A stretch of 18,524 nucleotides of DNA, taken from assembly GCA_002730795.1 (NCBI GenBank), contig PCAX01000044.1, forward strand, positions 1 through 18,524. Direction: 5' to 3'. Each line of letters opens with the position of its first letter. Position 1 is the first letter of the stretch. The notes under the pieces were generated by a model that worked only from the letters and a program-made list of their open reading frames with translations, was not told the DNA's origin and did not search any database. Shown piece after piece: positions 1 to 6,493 of the stretch. This DNA is from Chloroflexota bacterium (GTDB lineage: Bacteria; Chloroflexota; Dehalococcoidia; Lucifugimonadales; Lucifugimonadaceae). Both the position numbers and the translations under genes were made by a program.

Positions 1-85
1 CGGCTTATATTGTGTTAAGGTGATTAATAAAAAATTTGGTGATCATGAATATAACGATATTGGAAACAGAGTTAATCCGGATTAA
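1..85 (+). CDS. possible 3' end of an upstream gene (partial)
   Basis: Reading from base 2, one plus frame is open for 27 codons and ends with TAA at 83-85; the other two plus frames close within about 30 bases. The stop lies 31 nt before the start of the amidohydrolase gene, as expected for the tail of a preceding gene on the same strand, perhaps in the same transcription unit. The encoded tail is polar and ends in GNRVNPD. I do not recognise the family. In DNA this AT-rich an open stretch of this length can occur by chance, so the call is weak. Confidence 0.35.
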   Translation, partial: GLYCVKVINKKFGDHEYNDIGNRVNPD

Positions 86-103
86 TACTTAATAATAGTC
101 TAG

Positions 104-110
104 AAAGGAG
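104..110 (+). promoter_or_regulatory. Shine-Dalgarno AAAGGAG deciding a TTG start
   Basis: AAAGGAG at 104-110 lies 6 nt upstream of the TTG at 117-119. The frame from that TTG begins with a typical signal peptide (MKKLFLTVIT), so the ribosome site and the protein both support TTG as the real start. Confidence 0.75.
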
Positions 111-116
111 AATAGT

Positions 117-1595
117 TTGAAAAAATTATTTCTTACAGTAATCACACTTGCTATGACTTTTGCCAATGGTCAAAATGTTATCGCAATTGTAGGGGGTACG
201 GTCATTGATGGTAATGGTGGACCACCAATCCGAAACGGGGTAATTATAATTCAGGATAATAAAATATCTGAAATAGGACGCAAATCTTCTATCAAGATTC
301 CTAGTAAAGCAAAAATTATTAAGGCAACAGGGAAGTATGTAACACCCGGGTTTATTGATAGCAATGTTCACCTTTCATTATATGGTAGAGGTGAAACAAT
401 TGTTAGGTACGAACACAAGAATGAGAGCATTACTCTTGAAGCTGCACAACTACAACTCAAACATGGTTTTACGACAGTTCGTGATAGTTATGGATCGCTA
501 TTGCCACTTATGCATATTCGTGATGCTATTGCACGGGGGGATACTATAGGTCCCCGTATATTGGTTGCTGGGAATATAGTTGGATGGGGAGGACCATATT
601 CAATTTCTTTTTCTTTAATACGAGAGAAAGATTTGACAATTTTTCAAGAACAATTTAACGATTTTATTACGCAAGGATCTGGCGAAGAATTAATGGATAT
701 GGGACCGAATGAGTTAAAAATTGCAATAAATAATTACCTTGATTTGGGCCCAGATTTCATTAAATACGGTGGCACTAGTCACTTTTCAAGCCCGATAATG
801 ATTGGATTCTCACCTCGTGCACAGGAAGTAATAGTAGAAGAAACTCATAAACGAAATCTTATAGCTGAGACACATTCAACAAGTTCTGAAGGGCTGATGA
901 TTTCAGTTCTTGCCGGTATTGATCTTATTCAGCACCCAGAGGTGCTTTCGACAGAAATGCCTGATGAACTAATAAATGAAATTGCTGAAAGGCGTATTGT
1001 CGGCGCTATGCTTTCCAATACAATTACTGGAGCGGCCTGGGAACGTCATCTTAAAAAACGCAAGAAAGATTCAAAAAAAGTATCTGATAGTGAAGTTAAC
1101 AATCGACGTAGAGAAAATTTAAATAAGACTTCTGCCGAGTTACGTGCAGAAATTCGTGCGAGTGGAGAAATGATGGAAATTCGTAGAAAAAACGCTGTGA
1201 AACTCATCGTAGCTGGTTGTATTATAACCATTGGAACAGATAATTATCTTGGTGCAGCTCCTGAATTTCGCCGTAATAAAAAATATGAGAACCAAGCTTT
1301 TGGAATTGGTAGCGTGATTGCCACGGAGGGATTGGTTGAGCTAGGAATGACGCCAATGGAAGCTATAGTTGCGATTACCCGTAATGGAGCTATTGCTTGT
1401 AAGATGTTAGATAAGATTGGCACACTAGAGGTTGGCAAGTACGCAGATTTGGTCATATTAGAAGAAAATCCGTTAAACAATATCAGTAATATCAAAAAGA
1501 TTCACCAAGTAATTCGTGACGGTAAAATTATAGATTTTGAAACCTTACCATATGAAAGAATCTTTTCTAGCCCTGGCCGTGGCCATGCCTGGTAA
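117..1595 (+). CDS. secreted amidohydrolase-superfamily protein (imidazolonepropionase/prolidase-like) with variant metal motif
   Basis: A 492-residue metal-dependent hydrolase of the amidohydrolase superfamily, probably acting on amide, peptide or lactam bonds outside the cytoplasm. Residues 1-19 form a Sec signal peptide. The N-terminal beta-sandwich part (GGTVIDGNGGPP, about 26-37) and the C-terminal return strand (LEVGKYADLVIL) are typical of the family. Active-site candidates are K216 in PDFIKYGG (bridging carboxylated lysine), H253 in AETHSTSSEG, H273 in LIQHPEV and D375 in IGTDNYLG. The usual DxHxH after PGFI reads D81-S-N83-V-H85, so the first metal His is Asn while every other ligand is kept. 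That may mean a mononuclear or altered centre. The segment at about 310-345 is lysine/arginine rich and probably helical. The start is TTG with AAAGGAG 6 nt upstream. The substrate cannot be read from the sequence. Confidence 0.85.
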   Translation: MKKLFLTVITLAMTFANGQNVIAIVGGTVIDGNGGPPIRNGVIIIQDNKISEIGRKSSIKIPSKAKIIKATGKYVTPGFIDSNVHLSLYGRGETIVRYEHKNESITLEAAQLQLKHGFTTVRDSYGSLLPLMHIRDAIARGDTIGPRILVAGNIVGWGGPYSISFSLIREKDLTIFQEQFNDFITQGSGEELMDMGPNELKIAINNYLDLGPDFIKYGGTSHFSSPIMIGFSPRAQEVIVEETHKRNLIAETHSTSSEGLMISVLAGIDLIQHPEVLSTEMPDELINEIAERRIVGAMLSNTITGAAWERHLKKRKKDSKKVSDSEVNNRRRENLNKTSAELRAEIRASGEMMEIRRKNAVKLIVAGCIITIGTDNYLGAAPEFRRNKKYENQAFGIGSVIATEGLVELGMTPMEAIVAITRNGAIACKMLDKIGTLEVGKYADLVILEENPLNNISNIKKIHQVIRDGKIIDFETLPYERIFSSPGRGHAW

Positions 1596-1751
1596 TAAAG
1601 GTCCTATTCTAATAATCATTGTATGAAAGCTTTTCCGAATACTTTTTTTGTTTCAATAAAACGATACAAATGAAAATTTGGAAGTGATAATATATTAAGT
1701 GAAAAAATTATTTTGATATTATTACTATTAATGGTAGAAATGGATTATTAA

Positions 1752-2675
1752 ATGAAAGCAGTGCTGTCTTATATGATTTTTTATATTGCATCCCTTGCCT
1801 CTCAAAATGCCGAAGATCTGACTTTTTTTATTGCCTCAGATACTCATTATGGTAAAAATAAATATGTGGGTTCATTCAATATAGAAATCATTAATGCTAT
1901 GAATGAGGTTCCTGGAATGTATTATCCCGACTCTATTGGTGGAAATGTAGATATTCCATTTGGTGTAGTAATATGTGGTGATTTGACAGAAAATGGTAAA
2001 AAAGAATCATTTGTAGAATTTATAGACCATTATGGTCTTAATGGAAATAAAAAACTCCTATATCCAGTCTATGAAGGTTTTGGTAATCATGATGGAAATA
2101 AGAATGGATACGTAAGAAATGCAATTAAAATTCGAAATCTTCAAAGAAAACTATTAGGTACTATTTCACCAGATAGCCTTCACTATTCATGGAATTGGGG
2201 GGATATTCATTTTGTAAACCTTAATTCTTATCCTGCTAATATTTGGGATCCAAATTGTGAATGGTGTCATTATTTTAAAGACTCTTTTCGTGAACCGCAA
2301 TTCAGTCTTGATTATTTAAAAAATGATCTAGAACAACAAGTAGGAATTACTGGCAAGCCAGTAGTTTTATTTTTTCATTACGGGTTTGATGAATGGGGGA
2401 AAAAATGGTGGACAGTTCAAGATCAAGATACATTCTATAATGTCATCAAAGATTATAATATTAAAGGAATATTTCATGGCCATACCCATGAAGTTGATCA
2501 TTATTATTGGAAAGGTACTCCTGTCTGGTGTGTAGGATCAACACAAAAAGATGAAGGCCCCGGAGAATTTTTGACAGTTAATATTACCAGTGAAAAGATG
2601 GTAGTTGGCATTAGAGAAATAAATCGGTGGAAATCATTTTATATTATTGGAAACAACAAAAATGGCGGTAAATAA
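1752..2675 (+). CDS. secreted calcineurin-like metallophosphoesterase
   Basis: A 307-residue protein with all signature motifs of the calcineurin-like metallophosphoesterase fold: D30-x-H32 (SDTHYG), GD at 76-77 (CGDLTENG), GNHD at 111-114, H209 in FFHYGFDEW and GHTH at 243-246. A complete di-metal site is therefore expected, consistent with hydrolysis of phosphomonoesters or diesters. A hydrophobic N-terminus (about 1-18) looks like a signal peptide, placing it in the periplasm or outside. It starts 156 nt after the amidohydrolase and 61 nt before the lipoprotein ORF. No convincing Shine-Dalgarno precedes the ATG, but in-frame stops just upstream exclude a longer start. The region 160-185 carries W, C and H residues (NCEWCHYF) that may be a family-specific insert. 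The substrate is unknown. Confidence 0.85.
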   Translation: MKAVLSYMIFYIASLASQNAEDLTFFIASDTHYGKNKYVGSFNIEIINAMNEVPGMYYPDSIGGNVDIPFGVVICGDLTENGKKESFVEFIDHYGLNGNKKLLYPVYEGFGNHDGNKNGYVRNAIKIRNLQRKLLGTISPDSLHYSWNWGDIHFVNLNSYPANIWDPNCEWCHYFKDSFREPQFSLDYLKNDLEQQVGITGKPVVLFFHYGFDEWGKKWWTVQDQDTFYNVIKDYNIKGIFHGHTHEVDHYYWKGTPVWCVGSTQKDEGPGEFLTVNITSEKMVVGIREINRWKSFYIIGNNKNGGK

Positions 2676-2736
2676 ATCATTATATTATATTAATGAAACA
2701 TAATATTTTGGTTTAAAATTGTATAGGTTCCAGTTA

Positions 2737-3510
2737 ATGAAGAATTATTTTATTATTTTTATTGCGCTATTAATTCTTAGTTCATCATCTTGCAAAGAAA
2801 AAGAAGAAAATAGTAATAAGATTCAAAATCCTCCTTTTTCTGGTACTATTTTCATTGATCCAGATATCATTACATCAGCGGATGAGACTATCTTTCTTAG
2901 TGCATCATATACTGGTCATAATATTCGTACTATGTTTGACCGCCGAGTAAATGATTGGATAACAGTAGAGGCCTATCTATTTGAAGCAACCTTTGATGAT
3001 GGATCAACTTGTGAGATTCAAGTCAATCCAGAGTTTGGTTCTTCTGATAATGCATTTGTAGAAGCAAAAAAAATCGGAATAGAAGTTGGTAGACTTCCTA
3101 AAGCACTGAGGTTAGATGTAGAAACAATATGGATACACAAAGGTATCCAGCCTTTTGGTGGAGGAAATAATAATATACTAATTCATACTGGTCAGGCTGA
3201 AAATTATATTAGAGGAGGTATATTGGAAGAAACCTTGGTGCATGAAGCAGCTCATACATCACTTGATAAAAACCATGGATCATCACCAGGTTGGTTGAGT
3301 GCACAAATAGAAGATGGTGTTTTTATATCCACTTATGCTGAAGAGCATCCAAATCGGGAGGATATTGCTGAAAGTTTCTTACCATATTTGGCTATTCGTT
3401 ATCGATCCAAACGTATATCTCAATCAACTTATAATACTATAGTACAAACAATTCCAAATCGCATAAAATATTTTGATGATCAATTATTTAACGTCCATCC
3501 AATGGATTAA
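2737..3510 (+). CDS. lipoprotein with HExxH zinc-metallopeptidase motif
   Basis: I chose the ATG at 2737 (257 residues) over the TTG at 2719. From 2737 the protein opens with a lipoprotein signal, MKNYFIIFIALLILSSSSC, with C19 as the lipidated cysteine in a serine-rich, slightly non-canonical lipobox followed by a charged linker (KEKEENSNK). Residues 169-173 read HEAAH, the HExxH zinc motif, followed by TSLDKNHG. A conserved-looking acidic stretch 35-43 residues on (NREDIAESF; E208 or E212) could give the third ligand of a gluzincin-like site. The likely role is therefore a membrane-anchored zinc peptidase of an unassigned family, possibly acting on surface or imported proteins. The rest (about 40-165) matches nothing I recognise. 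It lies 61 nt after the phosphoesterase gene on the same strand and may be co-transcribed with it. Confidence 0.7.
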   Translation: MKNYFIIFIALLILSSSSCKEKEENSNKIQNPPFSGTIFIDPDIITSADETIFLSASYTGHNIRTMFDRRVNDWITVEAYLFEATFDDGSTCEIQVNPEFGSSDNAFVEAKKIGIEVGRLPKALRLDVETIWIHKGIQPFGGGNNNILIHTGQAENYIRGGILEETLVHEAAHTSLDKNHGSSPGWLSAQIEDGVFISTYAEEHPNREDIAESFLPYLAIRYRSKRISQSTYNTIVQTIPNRIKYFDDQLFNVHPMD

Positions 3511-3634
3511 ATCAAATATCTAATAGTATTTATTATTTTATGATGAGAATGATAAATAAAATGAAATTATACTAACCAATTGGATTCCCATATACTACTG
3601 TATGTTTTAAAATCTAAACTCTAACCCTTTAATT

Positions 3635-5347
3635 TTATTCAAATAAATCTGGTTGACGTGAATGAAAGTCTGTATCATCTTGGAAGGTCTTACCAATAAG
3701 AAGCAACTCTGACTCCTTGTATAATCCTCCCATTAGTGTGATACCAGTAGGAGTACCGTTCGTTCTAAACCCAGTTGGGAGTGTAGCTACAGGGTGACCA
3801 GTCATACTAGTAAGTGGATTAATCGATCGATAAGGTGCAATAACGACATCAAAATCATTCATTACATTTGCTACCTCTTCCATTAGAAGCATTCGAATTC
3901 TATTCGCTTGCAGATATTCTACGGCAGGAACAAGATGCGAAACCCGGAGCGCAGTTTTTGGATCCCATTTTTCATCAGAATAAGCATTTAACCCTTTGTC
4001 TTGACGGGTGCGCGCAAATTCATCGAAGGCAGCTGCGCGCTCAACAAATTCTATAAAATAGGTAAGTTTGTTTTTCGGTAGGGAAACAGGTTTAGGCTTA
4101 ATCCCAGATTGCTTAATGGTTTTTAACATAAGCTCATTGTTTAAATTTTCCTCCTTATCGGAACCCTCACTAAAGGCCTTTTCGAAGTAACCCACTTTCA
4201 AACTATTTACATCAATACCGGCATCCCAGTTGAAAGGAATAGCATTAGAGACTGCAAGGTCTTTTCCATCGGGTCCAGCAATAGAATATAGAACAATGGC
4301 ACAATCCTCCGCAGTACGACACATTGGACCTATCTTGTCTAGGCTGAAACTCGCTGCCATTACTCCAAAACGGCTGACTCTGCCAAAAGTTGGTCGCAGA
4401 CCTACAACTCCACAACGAATTGAAGGGTGAAGAATCGATCCGCCTGTATCCGTACCTATAGCAAATGCAACTAGTCCAGCGGCGGTAGCAGCTGCTGATC
4501 CAGCAGATGATCCGCTAGAACCCTGCTTTGGTTCCCATGGGTTGTTTGTACGACCGCCAAACCATTTATCACCAAAGGCAAGTTCTCCTGTAGTGAGTTT
4601 TGCTATGAGAACAGCTCCAGCCTGATCTAGGCGTTCAACAACTGTGGCATCATAATCAAATTTTTGTTCTTGGAATGGTGCTGCACCCCAAGTTGTTTTG
4701 TATCCTCGGGCTGAAATTATATCTTTGGCGCCCCAAGGTATGCCATGCAGGATACCGCGGTAATGTCCTTTTGCTAAATCTTTATCAACGAGCTTGGCCT
4801 GTTTGAGGGCTCGTTTGGTGGTTAATGTGACCACACAGTTGAGAATCGGATTATACTGTTGCAGTCGATTGAGATACATCTTTGTAAGCTCAATAGCACT
4901 AACTTGGCGAGTTTCAATTAACTTTGCAAGATGTGTCAGAGGCCAGAAAGCTACCTCCTCAAGATCGTTTGGACGGCCGATACCAGAAGGAACAGTCGGT
5001 CGAAAGGGTTTTTCATTGGTATCAAGAATTACTCCGGAGACCAAAGGATTAAAGTATAATGGCGGAGGAATACTGTTATCAATGTGAAAGTCGTGAATTT
5101 CATCTATGGTTGTTAAACTTTTATTTACACCCTCAACCATTGCTTTTTGTTCTTCCCTGGTAAATTCAAGGTCTGCAAGTCGGGACGCTTCAATAATCAT
5201 GTCAACGGTAACTTGCTGATCATTTTCATCCTGTATTTTTTCCCATAAAATAGTTGGGAAAACTAGTGATGTTATACCCGTGCCCCCAAACCACGCAAGA
5301 AATTGTCTTCGGGTATTTGTTGGTGTATTTTTTTTTTGCGAGTTCAT
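3635..5347 (-). CDS. Tat-exported amidase (amidase signature family)
   Basis: A 570-residue amidase-signature enzyme with the Ser-cisSer-Lys triad: K208 in GIPWGAKD, the cis-serine in QGSSGSSAG (about S277) and the nucleophile S304 in GTDTGGS. It would hydrolyse a carboxamide or ester. The N-terminus carries a twin-arginine signal, TRRQFLAWFGG at 12-22, followed by a hydrophobic stretch to about 34, so the folded enzyme should be exported. Between the signal and the amidase core is an extension of roughly 100 residues (about 40-135) absent from cytoplasmic family members. Despite the shared fold it is unlikely to be the glutamyl-tRNA amidotransferase subunit GatA, because of the Tat signal and the lack of gatB/gatC neighbours. 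It is transcribed alone, convergent with the lipoprotein gene and divergent from the cyclophilin gene. No Shine-Dalgarno is visible. The substrate is unknown. Confidence 0.9.
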   Translation of the reverse strand: MNSQKKNTPTNTRRQFLAWFGGTGITSLVFPTILWEKIQDENDQQVTVDMIIEASRLADLEFTREEQKAMVEGVNKSLTTIDEIHDFHIDNSIPPPLYFNPLVSGVILDTNEKPFRPTVPSGIGRPNDLEEVAFWPLTHLAKLIETRQVSAIELTKMYLNRLQQYNPILNCVVTLTTKRALKQAKLVDKDLAKGHYRGILHGIPWGAKDIISARGYKTTWGAAPFQEQKFDYDATVVERLDQAGAVLIAKLTTGELAFGDKWFGGRTNNPWEPKQGSSGSSAGSAAATAAGLVAFAIGTDTGGSILHPSIRCGVVGLRPTFGRVSRFGVMAASFSLDKIGPMCRTAEDCAIVLYSIAGPDGKDLAVSNAIPFNWDAGIDVNSLKVGYFEKAFSEGSDKEENLNNELMLKTIKQSGIKPKPVSLPKNKLTYFIEFVERAAAFDEFARTRQDKGLNAYSDEKWDPKTALRVSHLVPAVEYLQANRIRMLLMEEVANVMNDFDVVIAPYRSINPLTSMTGHPVATLPTGFRTNGTPTGITLMGGLYKESELLLIGKTFQDDTDFHSRQPDLFE

Positions 5348-5512
5348 TTTTTTACCATTATTAATTTTTTGCTAAAGAATTATCCAAGCCATACAATTAT
5401 ACCTTTAAATAAAGTTAAATAATATACTGTCATATATCAATATATATAATAATATAATAGTATATTCTATTTGATTTTTTCTATTAAAAATGATTATGGC
5501 TAATAAATAAAT
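5348..5512. promoter_or_regulatory. AT-rich divergent intergenic region with an inverted repeat
   Basis: This spacer must hold the promoters for the minus-strand amidase and the plus-strand cyclophilin. It is almost pure A/T from 5400 to 5480. TATAAT occurs on the plus strand at 5445-5450 and 5453-5458, with no good -35 at a normal distance. The 8-nt arms AATATACT (5421-5428) and AGTATATT (5459-5466) are exact reverse complements around a 30-nt spacer, a possible operator pair; such matches arise easily by chance in DNA this AT-rich. Confidence 0.35.
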
Positions 5513-6427
5513 ATGATTAATAATAAAACGACAAATTATTTTTTGTTAATCATACCAATGTATCTTCTTTATTTATTTCAACCAGAAGATTTATCGGCGA
5601 CTGAGAAAATTCAGTCTCCAAATGAAGTTATCGAATCAGCTCCAGATAACCATTGGCGTACACCTAATCCGGAGAATTTGCTCTATATCGAATTAGCGAC
5701 AGGGCGAATCATTATTGAGTTGGCACCGCAATTTTCTCCCGGTCATGTTAACAATGTCAAATTGCTTGCAAAAGAAGGGTTTTATGATTATGCAAGTTTT
5801 TATCGAGTTGTCAATGGTTTTGTTGCACAAGGTGGAGCTGGAAAAAATAAACGGAGCCCCATCAAAGGCAAAATAGCTATAGTTGCTGAATTTACCAAAA
5901 GTATAGATGATCAATTTAAATATATGGAGATATCCGGCCCTGATGGTTATGCTAAATACTCAGGATTTAAAAGTGGATTTCCAATTAATTTAAATAATGA
6001 TAAAACCCAAGTATGGATTACTCACTGTACAGGTATTTTTGCTATGGCACGAGGTGATGATGTTAACAGTGGAGGCACAGAGTTTTATATAACTCTTAAT
6101 AACCAGAGACATTTAGATAGTAATGCTACGGTATTCGGTAATGTTTTATATGGCATGCATTTAGCACAAAGGTTGAAGCGCAGTACCAGTTTAGCAGGAC
6201 CAATTGATATGACTGGTGAAAACCTGATCAAATCAATAAAAGTAGCAGCTGATATACCTTTAAACCAACGGATCCAACTTGAAGTAATGGATACAGAGTC
6301 TGAGTCGTTCGCTAAATTAATCAAGGCTAGGAAATATCGGACGGAGAAATGGTTTGTCGCTCGATCTGATTATGTTGACGTGTGTAATGTTAATGTACCG
6401 GTAAGACTAAAAGATACGAGAAAATAA
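5513..6427 (+). CDS. secreted cyclophilin-type peptidyl-prolyl cis-trans isomerase
   Basis: A 304-residue protein with a hydrophobic N-terminus (about 10-22, probable signal peptide or anchor), a spacer rich in Pro/Asn (about 25-52) and a cyclophilin domain from about 56 to 245. Catalytic-pocket residues are present: R98 in SFYRVV, F103 and Q106 in NGFVAQGG, then TEFYIT at 189-194 and TVFGNV at 206-211. It should catalyse proline isomerisation to help exported proteins fold. Between the two halves of the domain is a longer loop than in short bacterial cyclophilins (about 130-168, including SGPDGYAKYSGFKSG). About 55 residues follow the domain without a match I recognise. It is 66 nt upstream of a second gene that also ends in a cyclophilin domain, with no terminator between them, so the two are probably co-transcribed. 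Confidence 0.88.
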   Translation: MINNKTTNYFLLIIPMYLLYLFQPEDLSATEKIQSPNEVIESAPDNHWRTPNPENLLYIELATGRIIIELAPQFSPGHVNNVKLLAKEGFYDYASFYRVVNGFVAQGGAGKNKRSPIKGKIAIVAEFTKSIDDQFKYMEISGPDGYAKYSGFKSGFPINLNNDKTQVWITHCTGIFAMARGDDVNSGGTEFYITLNNQRHLDSNATVFGNVLYGMHLAQRLKRSTSLAGPIDMTGENLIKSIKVAADIPLNQRIQLEVMDTESESFAKLIKARKYRTEKWFVARSDYVDVCNVNVPVRLKDTRK

Positions 6428-6493
6428 CTATAAAAATCACACATATATTCTCTAATTGCATCATTATTAACTTAGTACATTTAATGATTCCCA

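Noticed and set aside
2719..2736. TTG start for the HExxH lipoprotein
   Set aside because: It would add six residues (MYRFQL) before the lipoprotein signal with no better ribosome site; the ATG at 2737 gives a cleaner signal peptide.
3511..3634. Bidirectional terminator between the convergent lipoprotein and amidase genes
   Set aside because: Only very short AT-only pairings are visible, with no stable stem plus T-run.
4794..5087. Plus-strand open frames inside the amidase gene (also 3868-4056 and 4230-4430)
   Set aside because: The minus-strand amidase has its full catalytic triad here; the plus-strand frames are cysteine/arginine-rich shadows.
3635..5347. Calling the amidase GatA
   Set aside because: A Tat signal, a long N-terminal extension and the absence of gatB/gatC nearby argue against a tRNA amidotransferase subunit.
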